A DNA stretch of 64,000 nt from Companilactobacillus heilongjiangensis (GTDB lineage Bacteria; Bacillota; Bacilli; Lactobacillales; Lactobacillaceae): positions 1,488,001 through 1,552,000 of the forward strand of contig NZ_CP012559.1 in NCBI RefSeq assembly GCF_000831645.3, given 5' to 3'. Shown in pieces: positions 45,853 to 55,322 of the stretch. Below the pieces are notes generated by a model. That model was not told the origin of the DNA and made no database searches. It saw only the letters and a list, made by a program, of their open reading frames with translations. Within the stretch, counting starts at the first letter, position 1. The number at the start of each line of letters is the position of its first letter. A program made the translations under genes and the position numbers.

Positions 45853-46792
45853 CAATAATTTGTTGTCCTTTTTCTAGATTCTTGCCCATTCCGTTCATGT
45901 AATTGGCAATATCCATCATTTTTTTACCTGCTGGTTGAATCTTCTTGATTGAAACACCTTGACCATCACCGGCAACGATGACTAATTTTTTCTTGCCTAG
46001 GTCAAAAATTGTTCCAACTGCTTGATCTGAATTGATTTCAACAACTTCAGTTGAATAAAGTTTCGTTCTTTGACCATCGATCAAAGTCCAGGCACCAGGA
46101 TCAGGGCTCAAAGCTCTAATTTGGTTGAAAACTTCTTCAGCTGGTTTTGTGAAATCAATGTGTTCTTGTTCTTTAGAAATATTAGGTGAGAAAACCACTT
46201 GATCTGGATCTTGTTTAATTGGGTGGATATCACCACTCAAAATCTTAGGAATGGTATCCAACAATAACTCACGACCAACGACTGCCATTTTTTCAAAAAG
46301 ACTGCCATTGTCATCATCACGTGTGATTGGTAATTTTTCTTGGCTGATAATATCACCAGCATCCATCCCTTTAACCATGTACATAATTGTAATACCAGTT
46401 TCTTTGTCGCCATTAAGCAGTGACCATTGAATTGGGGCACCGCCACGATACTTAGGCAATAAGGAACCGTGGACATTGATAGCTGCCACTTTAGCTGATT
46501 CCAAGAAACTAGTTGGTAAAAATTGACCATAAGCTGCTGTGACGATTAGGTCAGCATTTAAAGCCTTGAGCTCCTCAACTTCAGGACTGCCTGGCAACTT
46601 AACTGGTTGATAAAGTTTGATGTTTTCATCTTCAGCAACAAGTTTTACAGGGCTCTTTTGAAGTTTTTGCTTACGTCCAACTGGCTTATCCGGCTGTGTT
46701 ACCGCAGCGATAATGTCATAGCCCTCTTTTAGTAATCCCTTTAAAACTGTCGCTGAAAATTCTGGTGTACCTAGAAAAATTATTTTTGTCAT
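45842..46792 (-). CDS. fmt: Methionyl-tRNA formyltransferase
   Basis: The 316-residue enzyme contains the formyl-folate binding signature NVHGSLLPKYRGGAPIQWSLLNGDKETGITIM (about 107-138) and a C-terminal OB domain. It formylates Met-tRNA for initiation. It follows priA and overlaps the expected rsmB start by 11 bp. Confidence 0.97.
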   Translation of the reverse strand: MTKIIFLGTPEFSATVLKGLLKEGYDIIAAVTQPDKPVGRKQKLQKSPVKLVAEDENIKLYQPVKLPGSPEVEELKALNADLIVTAAYGQFLPTSFLESAKVAAINVHGSLLPKYRGGAPIQWSLLNGDKETGITIMYMVKGMDAGDIISQEKLPITRDDDNGSLFEKMAVVGRELLLDTIPKILSGDIHPIKQDPDQVVFSPNISKEQEHIDFTKPAEEVFNQIRALSPDPGAWTLIDGQRTKLYSTEVVEINSDQAVGTIFDLGKKKLVIVAGDGQGVSIKKIQPAGKKMMDIANYMNGMGKNLEKGQQIIDEK

Positions 46793-46805
46793 TCAATCAC
46801 CCTCA

Positions 46806-49214
46806 TTAATCAATATGTTGTGGTTCATTATCAATCGCAATCGTAAAGCCATTTTTAGCATCAGCTTGCGTCTCATTTAAAATTTCTAATAATCTTTGGT
46901 GCAATTGTGGCTCATGCTTATATTTTACAATAATTTGATAATAATATTTGTTTTGTTTACGCGAAATCATCGTTGGACTTGGCCCTAATAGGATAGCATC
47001 CTTCGATAAAGCCGTTTGTAGCTGTTTTTTCAGCCAATAACTTTGCTTGAGCGTCTTACCTTCATCTTGGTTTGCGACACTGATCAGCGTTGTAAAGTAG
47101 TATGGCGTGTAATTTGATTGATGTCTGAGATACATTTCTTGTTTGAAGAAAGTTTCATAATCCTGCTTAGCGGCATCTTTAATCGCATAATGATCTGGAT
47201 TAAATGTCTGAATAATTACGTGACCAGTTTTTTCAGCCCGACCGGCTCGACCACTGACTTGTGTCAATAGTTGGAAAGTCCGTTCACTAGCTCGAAAATC
47301 AGCCAAACTTAACGTTGTATCCGCATTAATAACCCCGACTAGTGTAACATCTGGAAAATCCAATCCTTTAGCAATCATCTGCGTACCCAACAAAATATCA
47401 GCCTTATGCTGACCAAACTGTTTCAAAATTTTTGCATGGGCACCTTTTCTTCTCGTTGTATCGACATCCATTCGTAAAACACGTGCTTCTGGGAATAAAT
47501 CATTTAATTGCTGTTCGATATTTTGCGTTCCAGTACCGTAAAAACCAATCTTAGTACTGTGACAGTTCGGACAAATCTTGGGAACTGGTTCTTCATGTCC
47601 ACAATAGTGACACTTCATTTTACCAAGGTCTTTATGATAAGTCAGCGAAACATCACAGTTTGGACATTTGAGTACGAATCCACACTCACGACACATCATA
47701 AATGAAGAATAGCCACGACGATTCAATAAAACTATCGCCTGATTATGATCTGCTAAAGTTTTTTCCAAACCAGCTTTCAATGCCGGCGAAAAGTCACCTT
47801 TAACAGCTGAATTTTCGGCATCACGCATATCAACAATATGAACATGTGGCAAAACTTGATTGTTGATACGTTTCTTCATTCTGATTAGCTTGTAAACGCC
47901 CTTCTCAGCTCGTGCACGTGATTCTAATGAAGGCGTAGCACTACCGAGTACCACCGGACATTTATTAACCTGGGCCCGCCACAAAGCGACATCACGCGCA
48001 TGGTATCTCGGATTATCATCTTGCTTGTAACTGGCCTCATGTTCCTCATCAATAATAATCAAGCCAATGTGATTTAGAGGCGCAAACACAGCACTTCTGG
48101 CTCCGACAACCACTTTGACATCATGATTCTCAATTCGAGTCCATTCGTCATAACGTTCGCCATTCGACAAACCACTGTGTAAAACAGCCACTTGATCACC
48201 AAAACGACCAACAACTCGGTTAACCATCTGTGGCGTCAAAGATATTTCAGGCACCAACATCAAGGCAGTCTTGTCCTGTTGTAAAGCTTTCTCAATTGTC
48301 TGTAGGTAGACTTCAGTCTTACCACTACCAGTAACACCTTCAATCAAGAAAGTCTGTGGCGTCTGGTTTTCAATCGATTCAGTTATCTGGTCGACCGCCA
48401 CTTGTTGTTCATCTGTCAAAGCTAACTTAGTTGTCTTCTCGGGAGTAATTCCTACTGGTTTACGTAATTTAGTAACTTCGACTACCTTAACGAGTTTATT
48501 TTTCTCAGCCGTCTTAATTGCAGCACGAGAAATTCCATAATCTTTTTCTAAAACATTGAATTCAACTGGTAAATCATTCAGATTATCAGCTAAAAACTCC
48601 AACAATTTAATCTGTGACTTCGCATTAGCACGTAATTGACTCTTGGCCTCATGCAGCTGAATCACATTTAAGTCAGTCGTCACAGCCTGTCGTTTAACTT
48701 GAACAGCTTGGTTTTCAACGACATATTGAATATCAACCTTTTCATCTTTGCGCAAGCGATTGATCAACTTGACGGTTTCATCATCGATCTGATTTGTAAT
48801 TTCAAACGTTGGTTTTCCTTGAAGCAAGTTCATTACTTCGGGGTCATCGGCAACGACCGGAATCACGAATTGTTTATATTTAGCGCGCATGACACTTGGC
48901 AACATCGTTTGTAGACAAGAAATTTGAAACGAATAAGTTCGATCAGCCAACCATGATGATAAATCCAACATTTCGGTCGATAAAACAGGCTTCAAATCAA
49001 TCACACGAGAAATCGGTTTTAATTTACCTTGAAAGTCAGACTGATCCTTAACCTTCATCACAAAACCTTGAATTTTACGTTTACCACGACCAAAAGGCAC
49101 TTCAACACGCATCCCCGGTACGACCACATCGGACAAAGTATCAGGAATCATGTATTCAAAAGGTCGGTTCGTTTGCATCGTCGGAACATCAACGATTATC
49201 TCTGCTACTGCCAT
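46806..49214 (-). CDS. priA: Primosomal helicase PriA
   Basis: The 802-residue protein has the 3' DNA-binding and winged-helix N-terminus, Walker A GVTGSGKTEVY (about 294), DEEH box, eight zinc cysteines (CRECGFVLKCPNC...CHYCGHE...CPNC, about 515-555) and the helicase C domain ending RAGRAEKTGHVIIQT. It restarts collapsed forks. A repeat element lies 37 bp from its start codon. Confidence 0.97.
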   Translation of the reverse strand: MAVAEIIVDVPTMQTNRPFEYMIPDTLSDVVVPGMRVEVPFGRGKRKIQGFVMKVKDQSDFQGKLKPISRVIDLKPVLSTEMLDLSSWLADRTYSFQISCLQTMLPSVMRAKYKQFVIPVVADDPEVMNLLQGKPTFEITNQIDDETVKLINRLRKDEKVDIQYVVENQAVQVKRQAVTTDLNVIQLHEAKSQLRANAKSQIKLLEFLADNLNDLPVEFNVLEKDYGISRAAIKTAEKNKLVKVVEVTKLRKPVGITPEKTTKLALTDEQQVAVDQITESIENQTPQTFLIEGVTGSGKTEVYLQTIEKALQQDKTALMLVPEISLTPQMVNRVVGRFGDQVAVLHSGLSNGERYDEWTRIENHDVKVVVGARSAVFAPLNHIGLIIIDEEHEASYKQDDNPRYHARDVALWRAQVNKCPVVLGSATPSLESRARAEKGVYKLIRMKKRINNQVLPHVHIVDMRDAENSAVKGDFSPALKAGLEKTLADHNQAIVLLNRRGYSSFMMCRECGFVLKCPNCDVSLTYHKDLGKMKCHYCGHEEPVPKICPNCHSTKIGFYGTGTQNIEQQLNDLFPEARVLRMDVDTTRRKGAHAKILKQFGQHKADILLGTQMIAKGLDFPDVTLVGVINADTTLSLADFRASERTFQLLTQVSGRAGRAEKTGHVIIQTFNPDHYAIKDAAKQDYETFFKQEMYLRHQSNYTPYYFTTLISVANQDEGKTLKQSYWLKKQLQTALSKDAILLGPSPTMISRKQNKYYYQIIVKYKHEPQLHQRLLEILNETQADAKNGFTIAIDNEPQHID

Positions 49215-49250
49215 AAAAGCCCACCTATCTGAATTTATTGTCGTTCACTT

Positions 49251-49348
49251 CCGCCTCCGGTTGTCAGAAATATAGCCTGCTGTAGGAACCGGTGCGAGCC
49301 AAAGTCTCACACCTCCACTGCTAGTTATATTTCTGACAACCGGAGGCT
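49251..49348 (-). repeat. Structured MITE-like element, copy 10 (arms reduced)
   Basis: A perfect 22 bp outer stem (GCCTCCGGTTGTCAGAAATA and beyond, with its complement ending at 49347) encloses a short remnant of the junction: AACCGGTGCGAGCC, AAAGTCTCAC and a GTGG-like piece. Arms 1 and 2 are gone. Confidence 0.82.
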
Positions 49349-49552
49349 ATTCTCTATATGTATACTATTTCTTAATCAATTACTTAATAATCCTCATGAT
49401 TAAAATTACGATATACATGTTTCTTTAATATTATATAAAACACAGGATTCTCTATTTATACTATTGAGTAAGTAAAAAATTACGACCATTACAATCTTAA
49501 CCTATTAAGATTAACCGCAAATAATAGAAAGCCTCAACTATAACAAAAAACT

Positions 49553-49723
49553 AGCTGGAGTTTGAGATGGATGGAGTTCTGCAGTGAAAGTGATGTTAGG
49601 GCTTTAGCCCTTACATCACTGGACGTATTTTGAGACGCGGTTTTCGGCTCAAAATCGAGGGTCGAGACCTTGGCTCGAGCCGGTCCCACAGCGAACTCCA
49701 TCCCTCACAATCCCTGGCGGCAC
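49553..49723 (+). repeat. Structured MITE-like element, copy 11 (divergent stem type)
   Basis: Outer stem GGATGGAGTTC / GAACTCCATCC, arm 1 GTGATGTTAGGGC / GCCCTTACATCAC, arm 2 TTTTGAGACGCGG/ccGGCTCAAAA type, and arm 3 CGAGGGTCGAGACC...TTGGCTCG, slightly shortened. It faces copy 10 tail to tail. Confidence 0.84.
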
Positions 49724-49727
49724 AGAA

Positions 49728-49762
49728 AAAAACCCTCACCAATTATCGAAAATCAGTGAAGG
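49728..49762 (-). terminator. Terminator of gmk-rpoZ
   Basis: CCTTCAC and GTGAGGG pair on the minus strand and are followed by seven T. Confidence 0.75.
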
Positions 49763-49769
49763 AATAATT

Positions 49770-50024
49770 TTATTTGTCTTCTTTTTTCTCTTCTTCAACC
49801 TTTTCGGCTTCTTTTTCAAGAAGAATTGAATTAGGATCGATTTCAATTTTATCATCGGCAATTTCTTCAAAAGCACGGCCAACGGTTCTTGGTGACTCAT
49901 AGTGATTCAATAATTCAATATCACCATTTTCTAGTTGGTGCGCACGTTTAGCAGCTAGAACTGCTAGTGAATAACGAGAATCTACTCGATCTAAAAGCTT
50001 ATCAATTGATGGATAAATAATCAT
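49770..50024 (-). CDS. rpoZ: RNA polymerase omega subunit
   Basis: The 84-residue protein shows the omega signature [16 protein letters not shown] (about 17-32) and an acidic-basic tail [15 protein letters not shown]. It stabilises beta-prime during polymerase assembly. It follows gmk by 6 bp; in many Firmicutes gmk-rpoZ-priA is continuous, whereas here two repeat elements part rpoZ from priA. Confidence 0.95.
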   Translation of the reverse strand: MIIYPSIDKLLDRVDSRYSLAVLAAKRAHQLENGDIELLNHYESPRTVGRAFEEIADDKIEIDPNSILLEKEAEKVEEEKKEDK

Positions 50025-50030
50025 AAATTA

Positions 50031-50642
50031 TCAATCTCCTATTATTTTTTTGTATTGGTCAATTACACGTGGCACTCTCAAGTGTTCACTTCTAATTATA
50101 CCTTCAATTTTTTCAACTGCATTAGGTATTTTATCATTAACGACGGCATAGTCATAGCTTGTCATCATTTTGATTTCTTTTTTAGCCTTTTCCATACGTT
50201 TGTCGATAGTCTTCTCATCGTCTGTTCCACGGTGAGTGATCCGATCGCGCAAACTTGTCAAATCAGGTGGTGTTAGGAAAAGAAATACGCCATCAGGCAT
50301 CTTTTCACGGACTTGCATCGCACCGTTGACTTCGATCTCTAACAATACATCAATTCCGGCATCAAGCTTTTGATTAACATATTTTAAAGGTGTTCCATAG
50401 TAATGATCGACGTACTTAGCATATTCAAGCATGCCACCATTCTTTATTTCCTCTTCAAATTCTTCATTGGTACGGAAATAATAATCGACTCCATCGACTT
50501 CACCAGGACGCATTTGACGTGTAGTCATCGAAACAGAATAATCAAATTTAATTGATGAATTCTTCAACATCGCTTTTCTAACAGTTCCTTTACCAACACC
50601 TGAAGGACCTGATAAAACGATCAACATTCCCCTTTTTGACAT
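50031..50642 (-). CDS. gmk: Guanylate kinase
   Basis: The 203-residue enzyme has the P-loop [10 protein letters not shown] (residues 11-20), [18 protein letters not shown] for GMP binding, and the lid region [16 protein letters not shown]. It makes GDP from GMP for nucleotide pools. It is divergent from the SOS-controlled gene at 50.8 kb. Confidence 0.97.
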   Translation of the reverse strand: MSKRGMLIVLSGPSGVGKGTVRKAMLKNSSIKFDYSVSMTTRQMRPGEVDGVDYYFRTNEEFEEEIKNGGMLEYAKYVDHYYGTPLKYVNQKLDAGIDVLLEIEVNGAMQVREKMPDGVFLFLTPPDLTSLRDRITHRGTDDEKTIDKRMEKAKKEIKMMTSYDYAVVNDKIPNAVEKIEGIIRSEHLRVPRVIDQYKKIIGD

Positions 50643-50760
50643 AATTAAGTTATCCCTACTATCTATATAATATGATATCTATAATGCAATAAAATCACAT
50701 GTTTTTCAAGGTTTTGACTGAGGTCAAGATAAAATTTTATTAAGAAAAACAAAAATAGAG

Positions 50761-50789
50761 TTGCTCTTTCGAACACAGGTTCGTATAAT
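50761..50789 (+). promoter_or_regulatory. SOS-regulated promoter
   Basis: TTGCTC (50761-50766), TATAAT (50784-50789) and a 17 bp spacer. CGAACACAGGTTCG (50770-50783) fills the spacer and matches the Gram-positive LexA box CGAAC-N4-GTTCG in every fixed position. Confidence 0.88.
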
Positions 50790-50821
50790 GTAAGTACAAA
50801 CAAGTGTTCGGGGGCTTAAAC

Positions 50822-51142
50822 ATGCAAGCTAGACAATTACGTAATCATTTCACTACAAATTTAATCAACAATACCACTAATTTTATTAATAATAATTTTG
50901 ATTTCAACCTTCAAGTCGAAACAAAACCTCAAGTAAAACAGATGCCTTTAATGCAACTAGAACTTTTCGCAGAACAAAGTTTTCGTAATAAATACTCTGT
51001 CGTTATTACAATGTTAAACGACAAGCAGCTTCAAGGCAAATTTATTTCACAAGTTAATGAAAATAAATACGTTTTCAAGATGAATTCAGCACTCTTTGAA
51101 ATCGTCATGCTAAACCAAATTAAATCAATTAACTTAGTCTAA
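50822..51142 (+). CDS. Small YolD-like protein under an SOS box
   Basis: The 106-residue protein has an N-rich N-terminus (HFTTNLINNTTNFINNNFDF). Its last half (KYSVVITMLNDKQLQGKFISQVNENKYVFKMNSALFEIVMLNQIKSINLV) reads like the YolD-type small beta domain, with a strand, a GKF turn, two strands and a final strand ending in QIKSI. YolD-like proteins accompany UmuC-type polymerases. The ATG at 50822 has GGGGG 9 bases before it; a GTG at 50804 is an alternative. LexA control is supported by the perfect box; the YolD link is inferred. Confidence 0.6.
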   Translation: MQARQLRNHFTTNLINNTTNFINNNFDFNLQVETKPQVKQMPLMQLELFAEQSFRNKYSVVITMLNDKQLQGKFISQVNENKYVFKMNSALFEIVMLNQIKSINLV

Positions 51143-52831
51143 ACGTTTCTGTTCGCCTTGGGCTAATTCCAACAATTCTTGGGCATGTTGTCGTGTCAAA
51201 TCGGTAACCTTTGTCCCAGCTAACATTAATGATATTGCATCAACTCTTTGGAGATCGTTAAGTAATGAAACTCGTGTTTCAGTTTTGTCCTTAACGGTCT
51301 CTTTTTTGATCTCAAATTGACGTTGACTCATAGCTGCCACTTGAGGCAAATGGGTGATACAGAGTACCTGCAAGAATTGTGAAACTTTATAAATTTTATC
51401 ACCAATAGCTTGGGCGACACGTCCACTGACACCAGTATCAATTTCATCAAAGACAATTGTCTCAACATTCATCTTCTCAGCAATGATAGCTTCAAAAGCC
51501 AAAATAACACGGGATAACTCACCACCAGAAGCCACTTTCACTAATGGTTTGAAGTCTTCACCAACATTAGTCTTCAAGTCAAAACGAATCTGATCGATAC
51601 CATTAATAGAAGGACTTTCCTCTTCTAGTGCCGCAAATGTTACACCAAATTTAGCATTGGGCATATATAAATCCTTCAATTGATGATTGATTGATTTTTC
51701 CAAAGTCGTTGCCGTCTTATGACGTTGCTTAGAAAGCGTCTTACCTAAATCAGTCAATGTCTCTTGCATCTCGTTGATTTCTTGTTCCAACTTCGACTCA
51801 GTATTATCGTCAATATCAATTTCTGACAATTCGTGATGAGCGTTCTTTCCAAAATCAATTACTTCGTCCAATGTTGGACCATATTTCTTCTTGAGACTAT
51901 CTAAGGTAATCAAACGTTTTTGAATATTGTCGAGGCGATTCTCATCAAAATCAAGACTCTCCAATTGATCGGCAATTGTGGAAGCATTGTCTTGTAATTG
52001 ATAGTAGGCACCATTGACTGAGTCATACAATTCCTTATATGAGTCATCATAATCCATAATATCTTCCAATTGATCACGGACATTCCCCAATGAATCGACT
52101 ACTCCAGTATTGTTCTCAGACAAGCCACGGTAACTCTCTTGCAAAGCTGAACTGATTTTTTCAAAGTTAGACAACTGATTCTTTTCGTCCTCTAACTTAT
52201 CATCTTCTCCAGCAACAACTTTGGCACTATCAATATCTTCAATTTGAAACTTCAACATATCAATACGTTGAGCTAAATTTTGTGAATTTTTCTGAATCGT
52301 ACGTAAACGACTTCTTTTATCTTGATACTCTGTAAAGAGCTGTTGATATTTAGCAAGTTCAATCTGAAAATCATCGTCAGCAAAACGGTCCAAAATATTG
52401 ATATGATTATCTTCATCTAAAAGTTCTTGTTGCTGATTTTGACCATGAATTTCAACCAAAAACTTTCCAACTTGACGTAACACATTAGTTTTAACCAACT
52501 CATTGTTGATACGACAGACATTTCGACCTTTACGGTTGATCTCACGCTTGATAATTAGTTGATTATCTTCATGGGCAATTCCATATTCGTCCAAGATAGC
52601 AAAAAGAGGACTACTTGATTTCACTTCAAATAGTCCCTGCACATTGAGTTGCTCTTGTCCTGTTCTAATAAAATCAATTGACGATCTACTGCCGACTAGT
52701 AGGCCCAAAGCATCGATAATGATTGACTTACCTGCACCAGTTTCCCCAGTCAAAGCAGTCATTCCGCCATGAAAATCAACTTGCAATTTATTGATAATCG
52801 CAAAGTTATTGATTATTAATTTTTTTAGCAT
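51134..52831 (-). CDS. recN: DNA repair protein RecN
   Basis: The 565-residue SMC-like ATPase shows GETGAGKSIIIDAL (about 29-42), a coiled coil (about 150-370) and C-terminal VASGGELSRVILAFE and FDEIDTGVSGRVAQA. It gathers double-strand break ends. Its last codons overlap the convergent SOS gene by 9 bp. Upstream, where argR often lies, there are two repeat elements; one ends 31 bp from the start codon. Confidence 0.97.
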   Translation of the reverse strand: MLKKLIINNFAIINKLQVDFHGGMTALTGETGAGKSIIIDALGLLVGSRSSIDFIRTGQEQLNVQGLFEVKSSSPLFAILDEYGIAHEDNQLIIKREINRKGRNVCRINNELVKTNVLRQVGKFLVEIHGQNQQQELLDEDNHINILDRFADDDFQIELAKYQQLFTEYQDKRSRLRTIQKNSQNLAQRIDMLKFQIEDIDSAKVVAGEDDKLEDEKNQLSNFEKISSALQESYRGLSENNTGVVDSLGNVRDQLEDIMDYDDSYKELYDSVNGAYYQLQDNASTIADQLESLDFDENRLDNIQKRLITLDSLKKKYGPTLDEVIDFGKNAHHELSEIDIDDNTESKLEQEINEMQETLTDLGKTLSKQRHKTATTLEKSINHQLKDLYMPNAKFGVTFAALEEESPSINGIDQIRFDLKTNVGEDFKPLVKVASGGELSRVILAFEAIIAEKMNVETIVFDEIDTGVSGRVAQAIGDKIYKVSQFLQVLCITHLPQVAAMSQRQFEIKKETVKDKTETRVSLLNDLQRVDAISLMLAGTKVTDLTRQHAQELLELAQGEQKRLD

Positions 52832-52861
52832 TATTTCACCTATCTAGAGATTAAAAGTTTT

Positions 52862-53038
52862 CCGTTTCCAGAGCTGAGAGTATTCATCTGTTGCGCGGAA
52901 CGGCCCGAGCCAAAGTTCGGTCTCGAACCTCGGTTGAAGCCTTTCCACAGACCGGAAAGTCTCCAACTCGCCCGGTGGTGTAATGGCTAAAGCCATAACG
53001 CCACTTTCGCTGCTGATGAATACTCTCAGCTCTTCCAA
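52862..53038 (-). repeat. Structured MITE-like element, copy 12
   Basis: Outer stem AGAGCTGAGAGTATTCATC / GATGAATACTCTCAGCTCT (perfect 19 bp), arm 1 GTGGTGTAATGGC / GCCATAACGCCAC, arm 2 CTTTCC/GGAAAG and arm 3 CGGTCTCGAACCTCGG. It would lie in the recN 5' leader. Confidence 0.88.
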
Positions 53039-53092
53039 CTAGTTTTTTTTAGTTAAAATAAATGATCATATGAAAACTTCTGACCCATCAAA

Positions 53093-53399
53093 ATTACGAT
53101 ATTAGTTGATAATTTATCACAAATATTTCTTAGTCTAAAACTGATTGAACATAAATACATTTGAACATTTTTACACTCAATTAATAACAGTTAACTAGTC
53201 GGAAGAACTGGGAAATATTTGTGTGCCGTGGTAGTGATATAAGGATGGGAGATTCCTCCCGTCCTTATATCACCGGACGTGTTTGGAGACTTGACGAACT
53301 GTGTCAAGGCTTCAAACCGAGGTTCGAGACCGCACTTTGGCTCGGGCCGTTCCGCACAGCTTGTGAATATTTCCCAGTTCTGTAGACGGAATATTTCAA
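53093..53399 (+). repeat. Structured MITE-like element, copy 13
   Basis: Core 53198-53390 has arm 1 GTGATATAAGGATGGGAG against CTCCCGTCCTTATATCAC: three positions differ from copies 1 and 5 and their partners differ to match. Arm 2 is CTTGAC/GTCAAG. The left end is a decayed terminal repeat (ATTACGATATTAGTTGAT). The right end is cut by the tlyA stop at 53400. The tail has TTGAGT and TATTTA, 17 bp apart, facing recN on the minus strand (about 53152-53180). Confidence 0.88.
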
Positions 53400-54224
53400 C
53401 TATTTGTTAAGACTTGAGTATGCTGCTTCCATGGTCTTTTCAACGGAAACGTTCTCTAAAATTTCACCTGGTTGTTCTGTTTCTGGTTTTTGAATATGCA
53501 TCAAGAATTCGATGTTACCTTCGCCACCTTTGATTGGTGAGAAGTCTAAGCCTGAAACGATAAAACCGGCGTTTTTAGCAAAGTTAGTAATCTTTTCCAA
53601 AACCATTTGGTGAACTTTGTGATCTCTGACAATACCATGTTTACCAACGTTTTCAGGACCAGCTTCAAATTGAGGTTTGATCAAACAAACTGCATCTGAA
53701 CCTGGCAAAATGATGTTAAACATTGGTGGCAAAATTAGCTCCAAAGAAATAAATGAAACATCGGTCATCGCAAATTGTGGCAAGCCTTCATGAAAGTCTT
53801 CTGGCTTGCTGTAACGGAAGTTGACACGTTCCATAACTACAACTCGTTCATCTTGACGGAGTTTCCAAGCTAGTTGGTTATAACCGACATCTAAGGCATA
53901 AACTTTTGTAGCGCCATTTTGTAAGGCCACATCAGTAAAACCACCTGTTGATGAACCGATATCTAGACAGATACGATCCTTCAAGTCGATATCAAACGAC
54001 TTCAGAGCTTTCTCTAGCTTATAACCACCACGGCTAACGTACTTGCTGTGGGCATTCTTTGCTAAATGAAAGACAGTATCAGCCGCAACTTTTTCGCCGG
54101 GTTTGTCATAACGAAGGTTGTCTTGATTGTAGACTTCCCCTGCCATTACCGAGCGCTTAGCTTGTTCTCTCGATTCAAATAAATTTTGTTGAACTAGTAA
54201 AACATCAATTCTCTCTTTTGCCAA
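53400..54224 (-). CDS. tlyA: TlyA-family rRNA methyltransferase
   Basis: The 274-residue protein has an N-terminal S4 RNA-binding domain (RIDVLLVQQNLFESREQAKRSVMAGEVYN) and a FtsJ-like SAM domain (ICLDIGSSTGGFTDVAL about 90-106). It probably 2'-O-methylates rRNA. It follows the prenyl synthase by about 10 bp. In many Firmicutes argR comes next, but here only repeat elements follow. Confidence 0.94.
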   Translation of the reverse strand: MAKERIDVLLVQQNLFESREQAKRSVMAGEVYNQDNLRYDKPGEKVAADTVFHLAKNAHSKYVSRGGYKLEKALKSFDIDLKDRICLDIGSSTGGFTDVALQNGATKVYALDVGYNQLAWKLRQDERVVVMERVNFRYSKPEDFHEGLPQFAMTDVSFISLELILPPMFNIILPGSDAVCLIKPQFEAGPENVGKHGIVRDHKVHQMVLEKITNFAKNAGFIVSGLDFSPIKGGEGNIEFLMHIQKPETEQPGEILENVSVEKTMEAAYSSLNK

Positions 54225-54234
54225 TATATGTCAC

Positions 54235-55083
54235 CTATTCTTTAAAATAATCCAAAAAGCTTACCAATAAGTTTTTATCGAATTCTTTTTCCTTTAAAAC
54301 TGCATTTAAAGCATCTTTGACAAGATCCTTCAGTTTAGCTTGCGTAGCTTCTTTTCCAATTAAGTTTGGAAAAGTATTCTTATCGGTATCTTCACCATCG
54401 TCAGCGTCATTCAAATCATCTTTGAGCTGGAAAGCTAAACCGATATCATTAGCATATTGTACCAGATTTTTCGATAACTCGTGACCAGCAGAAAATGCAC
54501 CAATCGTCACTGCCGCTGTAATTAAATCAGCGGTTTTTTGTTTGTGTAAAGTTGTCAATTCGTCTTCGTTCAATAACTTGTCTTCCATAGTGATGTCAGT
54601 CATTTGACCGGCTACCATCCCCATTGGACCAGCATTATGAGCTAAGATTCTGACAGCTGCCATCCGCTTATCTGTACTGAGATTAGACTTGGCAATCCAG
54701 TAGAAAGCTTGTGTCAACAACCCATCACCAGCTAAAACGGCTGGCCCAACGCCAAACTTTTTGTGATTAGCTAATTTACCACGGCGATAGTCGCTGTCAT
54801 CCATTTCCGGTAGGTCATCATGAATCAATGAATATGTGTGCACCAATTCAATCGCACCGGCAATGTCGAAGTATTTTGGCAAGTCTTCAGGTTTAACACC
54901 ACAAGAATAAGCCACGGCTAAAAAGAGCATTGGACGAACACGCTTACCGCCAGCATCTAGTGAATAGAGCATAGCATCACGAAGCGTTGTCTGTTTGATT
55001 TCAGCATTTAATCTGTTATTTAAAAATTTATTGAAGTCTGGCAAAACTTGTTCACAGAACTCTTGAAAATTTTTAATTTCCAT
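54235..55083 (-). CDS. ispA: Polyprenyl (farnesyl) diphosphate synthase
   Basis: The 282-residue enzyme has the two aspartate-rich motifs DDLPEMDDSDYRRGK (about 93) and KDDLNDADD (about 222) of trans-prenyl synthases. It makes the C15 or related primer for undecaprenyl and quinone synthesis. It follows xseB by 2 bp. Confidence 0.95.
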   Translation of the reverse strand: MEIKNFQEFCEQVLPDFNKFLNNRLNAEIKQTTLRDAMLYSLDAGGKRVRPMLFLAVAYSCGVKPEDLPKYFDIAGAIELVHTYSLIHDDLPEMDDSDYRRGKLANHKKFGVGPAVLAGDGLLTQAFYWIAKSNLSTDKRMAAVRILAHNAGPMGMVAGQMTDITMEDKLLNEDELTTLHKQKTADLITAAVTIGAFSAGHELSKNLVQYANDIGLAFQLKDDLNDADDGEDTDKNTFPNLIGKEATQAKLKDLVKDALNAVLKEKEFDKNLLVSFLDYFKE

Positions 55084-55085
55084 AA

Positions 55086-55322
55086 CTAATCTTTACCTTC
55101 GTCTTGATCATTTTTCATGTTGATCTCTTGACCATCTTTAGTCATGATCTTGGTTACAGTTGCTTCAGCATCACTCAAAGTCTTTTCGAGTTCTTTACTC
55201 AAAGTAACACCCGTCTTGAACTTCTCCATGGCCTCTTCCAATGGAACATTACCAGATTCGAGGTTGGAAACGATTGCCTCTAGATCAGCTAAATTTTCTT
55301 CAAATGTTTTCTTTTCAGCCAT
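55086..55322 (-). CDS. xseB: Exodeoxyribonuclease VII small subunit
   Basis: The 78-residue helical protein matches XseB (FEENLADLEAIVSNLESGNVPLEEAMEKFKTG). It coats the arms of XseA. Its start overlaps the xseA stop by 8 bp. Confidence 0.95.
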   Translation of the reverse strand: MAEKKTFEENLADLEAIVSNLESGNVPLEEAMEKFKTGVTLSKELEKTLSDAEATVTKIMTKDGQEINMKNDQDEGKD

